Shown here one piece after another: positions 12,102-23,621 of a DNA stretch of 64,000 bases. The translations under genes and the position numbers were made by a program. The stretch's first letter is position 1. Each line of letters begins with the position of its first letter. Origin of the DNA: Fusarium oxysporum f. sp. lycopersici 4287 (Eukaryota; Ascomycota; Sordariomycetes; Hypocreales; Nectriaceae); assembly GCF_000149955.1 (NCBI RefSeq), contig NC_030996.1, forward strand, positions 1,629,467 to 1,693,466, in the 5' to 3' direction. Under the pieces are notes generated by a model. The model ran no database searches and was not told where the DNA came from. It was given only the letters and a program-made list of their open reading frames with translations.

Positions 12102-12560
12102 ATGCGCCGCTGCGCAATCGTCATCAACAACGGTCAATCGGGCCACAATTATCCGGTCACGGTAGTCAATTACTACGTGACCGGCCCTCCAACGCAAATC
12201 AATGACATCGACATCGAAGAGATCCCGAGTTTGCATTCCTTCCTTCGCCGTCGCAAAATCACAAGCAAAGACCTGCCGCATGTCGACAAATTGCAACCAA
12301 TACAGCAAGTCAATCTCGCAATCTTCGATTGCCAAGTACGGCTCCACGGTACCACGCAAAACGCATCCATCATCGGATATATCACAGGCCAGATGGAGGC
12401 GTTGAAAGACCTAGCTGATCGCTTGGAACGGGGTCAAGGCGTATCGAGGCAGCAGCAGGCCTTCATCAACAGCATCGCATCGGGCGGCGGCAACGGTCCA
12501 TACTGGGCGTGGTTCATGGAGTTGAAATGCGCGGTCGAGTTGGTTGAATTGACGGTGTAA
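12102..12560 (+). CDS. Small hypothetical protein
   Basis: An open frame of 152 codons from the ATG at 12102 (204 codons if the ATG at 11946 is used; the extra part is basic and Pro/Ser-rich, so the inner start is preferred). The protein begins MRRCAIVINNGQSGHNYPV. It has a mixed hydrophobic/polar core and a Gly-rich patch (SIASGGGNGPYWAWF) near the end. No signal peptide, membrane segment or known domain is apparent. Codon use is ordinary and there is no competing longer frame, so it is plausibly real, but function is unknown. Confidence 0.45.
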   Translation: MRRCAIVINNGQSGHNYPVTVVNYYVTGPPTQINDIDIEEIPSLHSFLRRRKITSKDLPHVDKLQPIQQVNLAIFDCQVRLHGTTQNASIIGYITGQMEALKDLADRLERGQGVSRQQQAFINSIASGGGNGPYWAWFMELKCAVELVELTV

Positions 12561-13589
12561 ATGTTTTATCGTGAGAATCGAGGGCTATCGCGGGGTGAAG
12601 GAGGGGAAGTGAGGGGGAAAAGAGGGGGAAAAAGGCAAATTGAGAAAAGAAGGTTTTGGCGTTCGGGGAAAAACTATGAATATTAGCGGACCGAGGCTGG
12701 CTCGGCGGGTTAGTAATAGATTGGATCAGGTCGCAAGACAACGCAGTGGGAGAAACACAAGTTGAGGATAAACACATTTGGATAACACTTGGGGCCATTA
12801 AATATAAACTGGCTTATAATACTTGGCCATTTCTGAATTTTACTGTGCTATTAATTGTAAAAATGCTCCTTCATTTAACAGCAGCGCTTGGCACCTCAAA
12901 GTGTGTCATGGCCGTCGAGCTTGAGGCTTCCACTGTTCACCAAATTTCGCTGGTGACAAGGCCTTGTATGTAAACCAGCGCTTCCTTGAGCAGGGATCGC
13001 TGGTCATGCACTGCACCCCAGCTTTGTGTACTGACAGAGGGATTCAACTCTCTGCGTTATTGTGGACCATCCCCGCCTGTTCATGAAGCTGGAAAGAGGA
13101 TTCAACTCCTTGCGTTTTGTGCCTGGATTAGGAAGGTCAGATTGTCTGGCGGATTTGTTACATTAGATTGTCGAAAGTTGAGTTTTCTGGAGGATTGTGA
13201 AGCCTGTCGCCACTTACCCTGAAGACGACCCTCAACAATCACGAGATTTTGTAACTTGTAGGAGTGCGATGCAGGGCAGCAGGCGATAATTCTGTCCTTT
13301 CCTCTCTCAATTGTAATGCTTGGTTGCTGCGATTAACATGTTGCCATCTGATCGGAGCTTTGGTCACAAAGGAACCGCTCATCAATTGACATTGAAGCGA
13401 TTCATACCCCGCACTTTGACATGAAATTGACAAGATTGACCATAAAGGCGTGCCAAGACCTGTAAGCAATGACCAGTGACGTGTGTCAATTGACCCCTCG
13501 GCCTTGCATTCCTCACTGATAAGATATGGACAGTGTCAGCAGCATTTCGCCCATCTTACTCCCTAATCAAGCCCTATCTAGCGACAACT
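12561..13589. other. Intergenic, with a diverged direct repeat
   Basis: About 1 kb with no supported gene. Two imperfect copies of a GATTCAACTC(T/C)(C/T)TGCGTT unit lie about 55 bases apart near 13040 and 13100, a small tandem duplication of unknown meaning. The final 200 bases should hold the promoter of the acetyltransferase gene. Confidence 0.4.
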
Positions 13590-14189
13590 ATGACAATCCC
13601 CGAGACAAACGTCACCATTGAGCCAGGATATCGTCCTGGCTTGCTAGCCAGATGTCTTGAGATGCACATAGCCTACTACCATCCATACAACTCCTGGGGT
13701 CTTGCGTTCGAAACCTCCCTCGCCAAAAGCTGGGCCGACCTCATCCAAAGACTCACCAACCCTCGCAACCAAATCTTCGCAGCAGTTCAGTCAACACCCT
13801 CTGACAATTCCGCCGACTTCACTCAAAAGATTGTGGGGACTATCTTGATCGACGCAGAGCACCTTCAACAGCCCAACACGGCTCAAATACGTGGCTTCAT
13901 CGTTGACGAGCGAGCTCGTGGGCTTGGAGTAGGGAAGCGCTTGATGGCGGCAGCGATGGATTTTATCGAGCAGCAGAAGTTCGACAAAGTTACGCTTTTT
14001 ACATCGAACACCCAGGAAGCTTCCTTGTATCTTTATAAGAAGGCGGGCTTTGTCGTGGTGAAGGACGAGCAAAAGATTCTGTGGGATGTGCCGATGAATG
14101 AGTTGCAGCTTGATTGGACACGACCATCTGTCGCAACGCAAGGAGTCGCTGAGCAAGGTGCAAATGGACTTACGAAAAGTGATCTATAG
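13590..14189 (+). CDS. GNAT-family N-acetyltransferase
   Basis: A single exon of 199 aa from the ATG at 13590 (MTIPETNVTIEPGY). The GNAT fold is visible from about residue 85: the strand IVGTILIDAEH, then QIRGFIVDERARGLGVGKRLM, which contains the acetyl-CoA pyrophosphate-binding R/Q-x-x-G-x-G/A type motif (ARGLGVGKRL), followed by helix and strand FDKVTLFTSNTQEASLYLYKKAGF, the usual C-terminal motif B. The N-terminal part resembles the substrate-binding side of MarR-fused and stand-alone acetyltransferases. The acceptor substrate is unknown. The gene is convergent with the next one, with only about 40 bases between stops. Confidence 0.88.
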   Translation: MTIPETNVTIEPGYRPGLLARCLEMHIAYYHPYNSWGLAFETSLAKSWADLIQRLTNPRNQIFAAVQSTPSDNSADFTQKIVGTILIDAEHLQQPNTAQIRGFIVDERARGLGVGKRLMAAAMDFIEQQKFDKVTLFTSNTQEASLYLYKKAGFVVVKDEQKILWDVPMNELQLDWTRPSVATQGVAEQGANGLTKSDL

Positions 14190-14230
14190 AGGAAAGAAAG
14201 TATATCGAAAAACAGAAACCCCAAAACCTA

Positions 14231-16285
14231 CTAGACGATCCCAAGATTGACATCTTTTTTGCGACCTTGAACCCAATTGCCTGGATGGGACATGTACAGT
14301 TGAACCTTGTCCCAATGCTGAACCAACCGAGCAACCAAAGAAACAAGAAGTATCAGCATGGGCGTCAACAAAAAGAACGAGAGCTTGGTAGGTCCCAAAA
14401 AGTCAGGGATTGCTTCCTCCTGCATAGAGAGGATTGCTGCCGCGAGGGTAATGGGAGACACAACCTGTCAAGGCAAATCAGCACATCTACACGATCATCG
14501 TTTCGTGAGAAACACACATAGAGTAGAAAGCAGCTAAGAACTTGCGTACTTTCAGCAACTTGGGCCTGCATACGGGAAATCCGGTATTGTTCGTCGATGT
14601 TGTGGAGATTTAGCTATGTCGGTGTGAGTGTCGTCCCGTGTCATCGTGGACTGTCTACTGATCTTTCGTGCTCATCACACAGTGTGCGAATATGGTATAG
14701 TTCCTTCAAGCAGTTCCTCACCTCCGCGAAAGTCTGCTCAATAGACACCATTGATTGACGTCCATAGCGTGTTTGCATATGGTCCGGATAAGTGAAGTTA
14801 TCCCAACAGTCGATGGTTGTCTCTAAGCACACGACCAGCTCCGTCAACTTGCGTCTTGCATGCCGAAGCCATGCCAACGGCTGTTGGGATTCTTTGCTAG
14901 CCAATGCAAAGTCAAACTCATCGACCTGCGCAAGAATTAGTTGTGTTCGAAATCCGGAGCATTGGAGTCATTACATATGTTTCCACTCTCTCTTTAAATC
15001 TTTGTGCTGTGTTCATCCATTCGTCCTTGAAAACAACTAGTTGGTGTTGAAGAGAGATCAGGAAGTAGTCATCGGGATTTAAGATCGGCATATCAGCATC
15101 GTGTTTTCCGGTGGTAAAAGGGTCGACCTGCATGCCTCTGTCACAATAATCTTCAACGCATTGCCTCTCATCTCCAGATTGAAAGTATGTATCGACAAAA
15201 CAATAGCCAGTCCAAATTCCGTCGCCCATTGGCGTAATGCATACTGCAATTTGTGCTTGACAAAGGTAGTCGATCGTGGGGCTTATCGGAGAATTGCATC
15301 GAAGACAGCTCATATTATGAATCTTTCTCAGGGGGCTACCATCTCGTCTGAACCGTATGTCTCGTGGCTCATGTTGGGTCAGTTTCCATGAGTAGAAGGG
15401 CAAATGGAATGAGAGCTCATATGTGACGAGACCTTGTGGCTATGTATGGAATAAGTTAAATTGACGGAGGATTTTACATGGTGCGTCATGCTTACCTTAG
15501 ACAGGACTCCTATATAAGGCTGAAAAGCAATATATGAGTATAAAAAGTGTACTAAAGCATTCCTTTGATACCCAGGAGCCGTTGCCATTACACTGACCAA
15601 TGCATGGCTATCTGGGTTCATAATAAAGCTAGAGTTATATCAGCATGGAAGTTTCGAAAGACGATAGAAGCTCCTAGAAGTTCTTACACCAGTCTACGGT
15701 CTGTGTTAGGCTTTTTGAAACCCCCGTTAGATGGCGGCTCGTGGAATCTCTAATATCTCAATTACCACTGATGCTCAATTTGGGAAGAGGAGAGGTCTAC
15801 CTTTCCCACGAGTCTAATATACATCCCGTGGGAAGTCAGAGGCTTCCGGTTGCCATTGCTGGTCGAAACTATGCCGTTGCTCGTTCTATCATCAATAAGA
15901 CATGACTTTCTGGATGAGATATTGGAGCTGTTGGACTGTAGTTCTTGAAGCTCGTTTGAGTGACAGAAATGGTTGACCACTTCGGCTTGATACCTACGTC
16001 GGGGCTCCTTGCCACCGTTGGTTATGAACCAATCAACCAAGTTTTTCGCCCCATCTTTTCAGGATCAGCGTATATATCATTCAAAATCTTAAGCATTCCT
16101 TGCGCAAGCTCCGGGCTTTGTTGAAGATTCCCATTGTCTTTGACTCCCTCAGACTCTGCAGCACTTTTAGCGAGAATCTGGTTACTTATATAGTCTACCA
16201 GCTGCGCCAGCTTATCATGACTTCTCACTTTTCTTTTTAAGGGGCCGTGCCTATGTCTCTTTGTTGTCGTTTTGTTGCTCATCAT
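14231..16285 (-). CDS. CorA-like membrane protein (fungal multi-exon family), 5' end uncertain
   Basis: Seven exons join in frame: from about 16040 to 15801, 15749-15688, 15628-15496, 15439-14975, 14925-14659, 14613-14542, 14464-14231. The core reads RRLVFIMNPDSHALVSVMA, then FHLPFYSWK, then a long predominantly helical region, and ends with two hydrophobic segments (VVSPITLAAAILSM and LSFFLLTPMLILLVSLVARL). This is the layout of the fungal CorA-like Mg2+-transporter family: a large cytosolic N-terminus and two C-terminal helices. The donor of the sixth join is weak (GTTCTT). The 5' part is a problem. An ATG-initiated frame (16285 to about 16041) is out of phase with the next segment at about 16040, in a sequence with AAAA, GGGG and AAAAA runs. 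Either a one-base error or mutation, or an unusual intron, lies there. Transport function is inferred only from family. Confidence 0.65.
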
Positions 16286-16810
16286 GATCCTAAGAAACTC
16301 CTTAGCAATTTTATTACTGTAAATGATTAATAAATGATTCGCCTTAATACCAACCCATAAATTATTTTCCGAAGGGGGAAAGATGAGAGAATGGTTGGTA
16401 GTACAAGGTTCGATTATGAATCTCCAAAAGTCCAGATATGTGATAATACGGGGGTGGACACAACTCTTATATAGGTAGCTAGGCCACTATCAAGGCGACA
16501 CAACATATTAGGCAGAAAAGGGTAGAGTCTTCACTCGTGTAACTTTACAGGTATACATGTTTAACATGGATAATTCCCATTACGGTTACATTAGACGATA
16601 TATTAGACGACAGGCAGTGTCACACGATGACATGATACGACATGTATAAAATTCAACCCAGACCGTGCAATACTTAGCTTCATCATTAATACGTAATTTT
16701 CGCGAGATCGCCTTCAGAATTTCTCTCACTGAAGGGGTTTAGACGCTCGAGCAAGGCGAATCTAGCCCCTCAACAGATATTTGGCATTTCTTGAAAATGA
16801 GTATGCTACT
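16286..16810. other. Intergenic, nothing seen
   Basis: About 520 bases upstream of the CorA-like gene. It contains AT-rich stretches and presumably that gene's promoter. No supported coding region. Confidence 0.4.
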
Positions 16811-17281
16811 TTATTTAAGTATCATTCTCAAGCCCTCCCTCCCATCGTGGTAACAGATCTTATGTCCTTGTATTCTGACTGGATAAGTCGACCGAGTCTC
16901 CCGTGGTGTCACCACTGATACTGATCTGGGTGTCGTACTCTGACCACTCTTCTCTTCTACTTCGCAACATTGGCATCTCGATTTGTTGCATCCAGTGCAT
17001 TGGATTATGGAAGATTCAGTGTGTGATGTCCGATAACTGCAGCATGTCCAAACCCAAATCGCTTTTTCCTTTCTACGCCGTCGTAACTGTGAGATCCCTT
17101 CCCTGGACACGATGTCATTTGGCTGCTCCAGCCAGCTTCCACATAGGGTTTCATAGCCTGAAATGGAATCGGGCATGATTGCTAGAAGTGGTTGATCAGT
17201 TCTTGATAGCAAGAAGAGGTTTTGTGTAAATGAATCGTTGAGTTTGTCCCAGTCAAAGATGCGAGGTCGCGAGACGAGCTT
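16811..17281 (-). CDS. Possible small Cys-rich protein (exon)
   Basis: An open frame from just after an in-frame TAA at about 17284 down to the stop at 16811. The first internal ATG is at 17176, so an upstream exon is likely for the residues before it (FDWDKLNDSFTQNLF). The region around 16920-17030 encodes WVWTCC followed by CTGCNKSRCQCCEVEE, a clustered Cys pattern that could bind zinc, preceded by an Arg/Lys-rich stretch. Small fungal proteins with W-x-C-x2-C ... C-x2-C-x3-RC-x2-C patterns exist as uncharacterised families. The match here is only by pattern. A real gene is possible but not secure. Confidence 0.35.
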   Translation of the reverse strand, partial: KLVSRPRIFDWDKLNDSFTQNLFLLSRTDQPLLAIMPDSISGYETLCGSWLEQPNDIVSREGISQLRRRRKEKAIWVWTCCSYRTSHTESSIIQCTGCNKSRCQCCEVEEKSGQSTTPRSVSVVTPRETRSTYPVRIQGHKICYHDGREGLRMILK

Positions 17282-18501
17282 TTATAATGCAGCAATAATG
17301 GTTGTTCTGAGCATCACTGAGGAATACTTCGAGTGACTGATGCCCTGTTCTATGGATAAACCATTCACAGTAAGGTCCAAATGTGCTATTCACTGTTTCA
17401 GCTGAGATCTGTCGCTGAGAGCTTAGACTCACCACGCAGACCTTAGTGTTATTCACTGTTGATTGATAGTTAGAGCTTATGATGCTTCAACGAGACATAC
17501 CAAGTCAAGACACGGAAAAAGCCCAGTTAACTCAAGCTTCCAGAAGGCAATATGCACATGTTATTTGGTGTCAAAACCTATTGCCAAGAGCTTATAATTG
17601 CTGCATAGAACTTAGAAAGTTGGTCCTATGTTAATAAAAGCATATAAAATCTACATTTTATATAACTTTCTAAAATCAAATTAACTCATTTTTAACTATT
17701 TTTTTTTAATTAAATATTTTATTTATAGATCTTTATTAAAGTTATCTTAAGAAGAATTATAGCAGTAGGGAAATACTTTAGGAAAGTAAAACAAATAATA
17801 AAAAATATCTAAGCAGAATATTCAGGTTAAACCTTCTGTCCCTGAATATTTTGTAAGTCGACAATGGCCATCCCTGAATGCGCTGTCACGGAGTAGCTCA
17901 TGAATCGCAGGCCTCAATGCTGAATTACTCCTGATCCTCAGGCTCAGGAATTACCGTTTACATGTTCTAGCCAGACCCAATATCAGTTACTTAGAGCCAA
18001 ACTCAGTTCTACCAGAAGTTCATTTTTTACATCAAAAGTCCCACTCTTTCACAATCTCACAACAACCTTTTGAGTCAAAACAAACTCAACAATACAAAGA
18101 CCTGATATCTCTTTGGGAGATGGCACAGACCAGAAAGGCTAATGCGAAGACCGGCGTTCAGGATGAGAAGATATAAACTCCTTAAACTTTAGGGTTTGTT
18201 CATACTCAAGTCTCCTAAAGAGGATCTAAGACTTCCGCAAACTATCGAGGGATCGAGGTGAGGTCTGGTGTTACATGCGCCGAGCGTAGTGACCTGTCGG
18301 GAGGACCAAATGAACAGTTAAACTTCAAGTATATTCAGGCTTTGCTGTACCTCTCCCTTCCTCGTAGATCTATATCCCATTACATTCTCTATTTATACAC
18401 CCGACTCCCATGTATTGATCTTCAAACTGTAGACATGGGGAATTGAAACGCCGATCGACACTGTAAAGCACAAAACTCCAGCACTAAAAAATAAGAACCG
18501 G
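17282..18501. other. Intergenic with AT-rich island
   Basis: About 1.2 kb. Bases 17600-17830 are extremely AT-rich with TATAAA-like and poly-T tracts and no open frame, resembling RIP-affected DNA. The remainder has no supported gene. A short frame on the minus strand (17253-17456) begins near the small Cys-rich gene and could be an upstream exon of it. Confidence 0.45.
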
Positions 18502-20109
18502 TTACCAAGGCATACCGTTTTGCTTGATCAGATCATCCTCGGAAGTCTTGAAGTTCTCCGACTCCTTGAGGAACTGCTTGTGGAAAGTCTCGAGGAGAAC
18601 ACCAGGGAAAACAGCACCGACGGCCTGGACGAGACGATCCTCCTTGCCGATCCAGACGTGCTTGATGAATTTTCCGTCGCAGCCTGAGCGGCTCTCGGGA
18701 AAGCCGTTGGCCTCGGTACAAGGCAGGGAGAGAATCTCATCGGGATACTCGTAGCGGATGAATGTGCCGAAACCGCCCTGGTCAGTTGGTTGCCAGCCCT
18801 TTCGGTTGCGGAACTCAGTGCAGCCGGGAAATTTGCCGCCGTCGTTGGCACAGTCATCCCACTCCTTGAAGATCTCGTATGTCTTGTTCTTGTTCTGCAT
18901 GATCATGAAACCAGTGTTCAGGAACAGGTTTCCTCGTCGGTCGCGGTTATGCTGGGTGTCGGGATCGTAGGGGAGGGCGAGGGAGTTGTTCTGGGGAGAA
19001 ATGCTCCAGTAGTTCATGAGCCACTCGAGGGGAAGGTCGAGACGGTTGAAGAGAGCGTCGGAGTCGATGAAGACACAGACGTCGTGCTTCTTCAGAACCT
19101 GCGAGAGGACGGAGGGCTTCTTCCATGAATCGCGACGGTCGGGGTAGCCGTTGATCTTGATGTGGTAGTACTGGTATCCGTGGATCTTGGCTATTGAAAC
19201 ATTAGTACGCAGCGAGCGCTGGGGGCGGGGGAAGCGAAGGACGTACAGTAGACCCAGTGGTTCAGTGTGCCACCGGATGGGCCGTGGACTTCTCGGCTCT
19301 TGTTCCACGTCATTTCGTCGGACCAGATCTGGCCGGGCTTATCGAAGCGACGACTCTCGAGGTCGATGATGCAGAGCTTCCTGCCGAGGGGCTTGGTCCA
19401 GATGGGCTTGTCGGAGGGGAGCTTGGAGGGCCAGTGGCCGTAGGGGTAGTATTCGGGGTCGTTGACCTTTACGGCGGGCTTGATCCATTGCTCAGGGGTG
19501 AAGGCATCGAGGTTAGGACCGGTGGGCGCTTCGGGAGTGGCGGGAGCTTCAGGTGTTTCTTCGACTTCGGTTTCGGGGACGAACTCTTCTTCATGCTCAT
19601 GGACGTGCTCATGTTCGTGCTCCTGCTCCTGCTCTTGCTCCTGCTCAGCGGCGGGGAAGCAGCGGCGGGAGTAGGAGAGGCATTCGCTGCAAGCTCCTCA
19701 GCCTCAGCAATCTCCTCAGGATCGCTGGGCTCCTCCGCAGGATCAGCCTCAGGCTTATCGGGCGTGACAGCATGATGATGCTCCTCGGGCTTCGGCGTCT
19801 CAGCTACGACCTCAACAGCGGGTGTCGCGCCGATCTCTTCATCTTCGCCGGGTACGAAAGTCGGGGCAGCAGCGGCGGCTTCTTTCTCGGGAACAAAAGG
19901 CGCGGGCTCGTCGCTGTTAAAAAGAAAAATTGTCAGATAAAGTTTATCGCTGCGAAAAGAGGGGGAAATGGAAAGGCTTACACTCCGCTCTTTGCGGATG
20001 GTGTTGACTCGGAGGGAGAGTTGAGGTGGAAATGCGCAAGACCGAGAAATATGGTGACGAAAACGACGGCGGCCAAGAGCACGGCTCTGTTTGACCTTGG
20101 AACGGCCAT
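18502..20109 (-). CDS. Type II membrane glycosyltransferase-like protein with a one-base frame break
   Basis: Three exons: 20109-19982, 19913-19247, 19190-18502. The start MAVPRSNRAVLLAAVVFVTI gives a single N-terminal anchor. A long low-complexity stem follows (Pro/Glu/Ala-rich, then EQEQEQEHEHEH), and then a catalytic-looking domain with IHGYQYYHIK, a DSDALF (DxD-type) motif at about 19060, a GNLFLNTGFMI strand and a TDQGGFGTF segment. This order resembles the GT34 (Mnn10/Gma12) and similar nucleotide-diphospho-sugar transferases, but the exact family is not certain. The summed exon length is one base short of a multiple of three. The frame before and after the G run at 19653-19656 (CCCC on the coding strand) disagrees. 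One extra C there would restore it. Sequencing error or a real frameshift are both possible. Confidence 0.75.
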
Positions 20110-21726
20110 TTTCTGGCGATCGGACGATTAATTGCTGTGTGATGGATGATAAAGAATGTAAGGAAACGAATGTCAGAAAGCAAGAAAAATAAAAAATAAA
20201 GTAAAACAAGAAAGTGACAGACAGCTCAGCTCAGAGAGGGGAATAAAGGAATAGAGACAGACCCCTGACTCTCTTTTTAACCAGGGGGTTCTTACTTTAG
20301 ATACAGTATCTTTTTCTCTCCCTACCGTAGCGATCTTGTTGTGCTTGTCTCAGTACAGATAGCGCTTCATAACGGTTGGTCAAGGCTTGACGCCTCGTTG
20401 ATCCACTGTAATCAATCTGTGACAACGCCTGAGAAAAAAAGGGGACCATGAGGCCACGGTAGTTGGGAAGTAGCCTTGCTGCTTTGTTTCTGATGAATTG
20501 TTATTCCGCGGATCAGATTGATGGGATTGAATATTGTCTTCATAAGGTTATTATTAGAGTCTTTGCTAATGGTGATACTGTACTGGGCACTGTAGGTTGC
20601 ACGCGATGCGGGGGTGCTTACGCTTACTTTTTGGTGTTGGTCCCTTTAATGGATCCTTTCCGCCAAGCAATTTCTTACCAGATCTCGTCACTCTTCCAGC
20701 GTGTTTCTCGAAGCGCATCGCCAGAATTGCTCTTTTGAGAGCTTTTGCCATCAAGTACTGCGCTTTTTGGGTTGAAGAGCCATTCTTCTAGCACCGTCAG
20801 CACTCCCAATCTCACATCATCACCATTCAGCGCTTGATCATGTGCCACTACATCGAAAATTACAACCCAAATCTAAACTTTGAATGTTGCAGGGCTGTAA
20901 CTCTGTTTTCCTCCTCCCGAAACTGCCGTGGCTAGCATCAGACTCAACGGTCGGGCGCCACGATTTGAGCCAAACCAGCCCTCTGCCTCAACAACGCCCC
21001 TCAAATGTCCACTGCTATCGTCAGTTGATGCCTCACAGTTCAGTCGTTGAATAGGAGAAACATTCTCCTCTATCGATTACTTCTATCTTCATTTGAGCTG
21101 CAAAAGAGGGGGTTCCTTGCTACAGCACGATTCCTCAGCTGAAGCTAAAGACGCCACTTGAAACGGGTTTTAATTGGATGGCTGCTGGGCTCCGCCCCCT
21201 TGCTTTGACGATGATGCTCATGGCTGGGAGTCATTCCTGTAGGAATACTCCGTACTCTGAGCCTTATCATCTCGGCACTGTCAATTCTCCATTTGTAAGT
21301 TTCAAGAAAAATAACTGCTGCAGTGCTCTCCATCTTCAGTGACTGTCGCGATAACCTGATCCGATGGCCAAGTCCCGATAAACCCCTGGACTAGCCCTGT
21401 CTTTGTCCTCAGATTCTGATCCCTGTCACCTGAAAACGCGTTCTGTCAATAGCGCGCCCAGCCGCCAATCAGCGTCCGACTATCTGTCCCACCCTAGACT
21501 AACGATGGTTTGGGCCATGGTCCCTCCACGCTATCGATTTGTTTCAACTCCTTTTTGTCACGCTATTGAAGCTATCGCCAGTTTTTGCGGCGCTGGTTCA
21601 GGGGCAAATAATTTTTGTACAAAGTTTGTGGCCCTTTAGTCTCAGGTACTAGCACCTGTCATTTTCATAGCATTACAATTCCTTGTTTATTGCACTGCGG
21701 GCTTGTGATTTGTAAGGCTTCAGTGG
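20110..21726. other. Intergenic, nothing supported
   Basis: About 1.6 kb between the glycosyltransferase start and the 3' end of the ankyrin segment. Only short unrecognised frames are present. The left part should contain the glycosyltransferase promoter and 5' leader. Confidence 0.45.
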
Positions 21727-23541
21727 TCAACGTGACTCTGGTGAAGGGCCATCCATATATACTTGACAAACACTTATGGTGCTTTTATCAGTCTTGGCCC
21801 CAGCGGATCGAAGTCTGGCGCTTGCTTTTTCACAACCAAACTGGTACGCCAGCAACAGTGCCTGGTCAAGAAGCTCCTGTCTTGTGCGACTCCTCCTGGG
21901 TTTCTTGTCACCTCTCTTCGCGGCGTGATCAAGCCATGAAATGAGCACTTCGATGGCTTTGACATTTTCTCTATGAACAGCAATATCGAGTGGACTTCTC
22001 TGGTGGGTGTTTCGGGCTTTGTACGAGGCGCCCTTCTCGAGAAGCATTTGTACATGCTCAGAGACTCCAGTGGAACAGGCTCGATGGAGAGGGCTCATCC
22101 CGAATTTATCATAGGCGTTGGCTGCAAGGCCAATCTTGATGAACTTTTTGAGAAGATAATTGTGCTTGTACCTGACGCTGAGATGGAGACAGGTTTGCCC
22201 AAAACCATCAATGGCTTTGAAGTCTGCACCACGTTTCAAGAGAAGTCTTGCTGTTTTGACCGAAAGGCATCGAATAGCTTCATGCAGTGGCGTCATACCA
22301 TTGTCGTCCCTTGCGTTTATTTCCCCACCAACATCAAGGAGTGCAATCATTGCAGATGCGTTGTCATTGATGCTAGCATAGTGTAGAGGCGTTCGTCTGT
22401 TGCTATCTCTGGCGTTTGTCATACCTTGTCGCGAACAGAGGAGCTTGCTGACTAGTGAACCCTCAAACCATATAGCAACAAGATGGAGCAGCGTGGCCCC
22501 GTCCCTGGTTCTTCCGAGCTCTCTATGGGACGTGTCAGTCAAATACTCAACCCCCTTCCTCCATCCAACCTGCGCTGCAAGGTGAGCTGGCGACATGCCG
22601 CGCTTGTCCTTCAGGTATGGGTCTGCTCCAGATATTACCAGCACTTCTAGTGCATGTATATTTCTGTTTGAAGCAGCTATATGCATTGGCGTTAGACCAT
22701 CTCGGTCTTGTGAATTGAGATCTGATACACTGTAACACGAGAGATCAAAGCGGTCCAAGTCCCAACCATGCTCCATAATCCAGTGAAGCATATTCCGTCC
22801 TTGATGATCAAACTTGAGGGATTTCAACTTGTATTTCCGTTGGAGTAGATGTACCATATCCTCCCAGTCCTGGCTTGCGCATAGATGGAGTAGATCATAT
22901 CGATCAGAAGCGCCTCTTAGCAAGAGTCCATGTGTTGGAAGACGGTCAATGATCCACGACAGCTTTTCCTGGCGCCCAAAGTAGGCGTAGTGCGCAAGTG
23001 CATTCATTCTAGATTCTTGGTCAACCAGGAAAACCTGGTTATGATCCTCGCGAAGAATTCGTTCCTCCATGTTTGCCCAACCATGGACGCCAGCCCACAG
23101 AAGTTGTGAAGTCCCGTACGCTTGCCCGGTAGAAGGGGGCTTTGGCTTTTCAGTCATGTCCAATATCCTCAACAGAAATGGTTCCCATATCTTGTGTCTG
23201 AAAGCCATAGAATAAGGAGATTCTTCCATATCAGCCTTGAAATATATATTCACACGAGGGTGGTTAAGTAACTTATCAGCCCCCTGAATATTCTTGGAAG
23301 AGATCGCAACGTGAAGCGGAGTGCCATTATCGCCAACTGCATTGACATCGATGTTTGTAAATTTAAGGAGCCTCTCCATATAAAATGTGTCTTCGATACA
23401 AGAGGCTGCGTGATGTATAGAAGCCCGTTGTCGGTAAGCATGATAGTCAACTTCGATCTCATTGCTTTCGAGCAGGGCTTGAAATGAGTCTCTTCTTCGG
23501 CATATGATAGACCATGAGAGAGGTGTGACGGTGCCAGCGAG
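21727..23541 (-). CDS. Ankyrin-repeat segment, probably the C-terminal half of a broken NACHT-ankyrin gene
   Basis: An uninterrupted frame from 23541 to the stop at 21727; the first internal ATG is at 23379 (550 aa). About nine ankyrin repeats are visible, for example GTPLHVAISSKNI, GLTPMHIAASNRNI, RTPLHYASINDNASAM, GMTPLHEAIRC and GMSPLHRACSTGVSEHVQ. A basic C-terminal tail follows. The same frame continues upstream beyond an in-frame TAA at 23542-23544 into another ankyrin-like unit (TLFRVIALGDLPRLV), so the protein once extended toward the NACHT gene next door. The family acts in fungal non-self recognition and cell-death signalling (STAND proteins). If the stop is real, this half would need its own start at 23379 and has no obvious promoter. 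Confidence 0.7.
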   Translation of the reverse strand, partial: LAGTVTPLSWSIICRRRDSFQALLESNEIEVDYHAYRQRASIHHAASCIEDTFYMERLLKFTNIDVNAVGDNGTPLHVAISSKNIQGADKLLNHPRVNIYFKADMEESPYSMAFRHKIWEPFLLRILDMTEKPKPPSTGQAYGTSQLLWAGVHGWANMEERILREDHNQVFLVDQESRMNALAHYAYFGRQEKLSWIIDRLPTHGLLLRGASDRYDLLHLCASQDWEDMVHLLQRKYKLKSLKFDHQGRNMLHWIMEHGWDLDRFDLSCYSVSDLNSQDRDGLTPMHIAASNRNIHALEVLVISGADPYLKDKRGMSPAHLAAQVGWRKGVEYLTDTSHRELGRTRDGATLLHLVAIWFEGSLVSKLLCSRQGMTNARDSNRRTPLHYASINDNASAMIALLDVGGEINARDDNGMTPLHEAIRCLSVKTARLLLKRGADFKAIDGFGQTCLHLSVRYKHNYLLKKFIKIGLAANAYDKFGMSPLHRACSTGVSEHVQMLLEKGASYKARNTHQRSPLDIAVHRENVKAIEVLISWLDHAAKRGDKKPRRSRTRQELLDQALLLAYQFGCEKASARLRSAGAKTDKSTISVCQVYMDGPSPESR

Positions 23542-23621
23542 TTAGTTTATGTTGACTCCACGACGGAGAATAGCGCCGACAAGGCGTGGCAAGTCACCCA
23601 AAGCAATAACTCTGAAAAGAG

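Noticed and set aside
14231..17281. Considered the CorA-like gene and the small Cys-rich gene as a single gene
   Set aside because: A 500-base AT-rich gap with stops in all frames and a plausible ATG at 16285 separate them.
19257..20131. Long plus-strand frames opposite the glycosyltransferase stem
   Set aside because: Produced by the low-complexity repeat on the coding strand; poly-Leu/Gly/Ala products without meaning.
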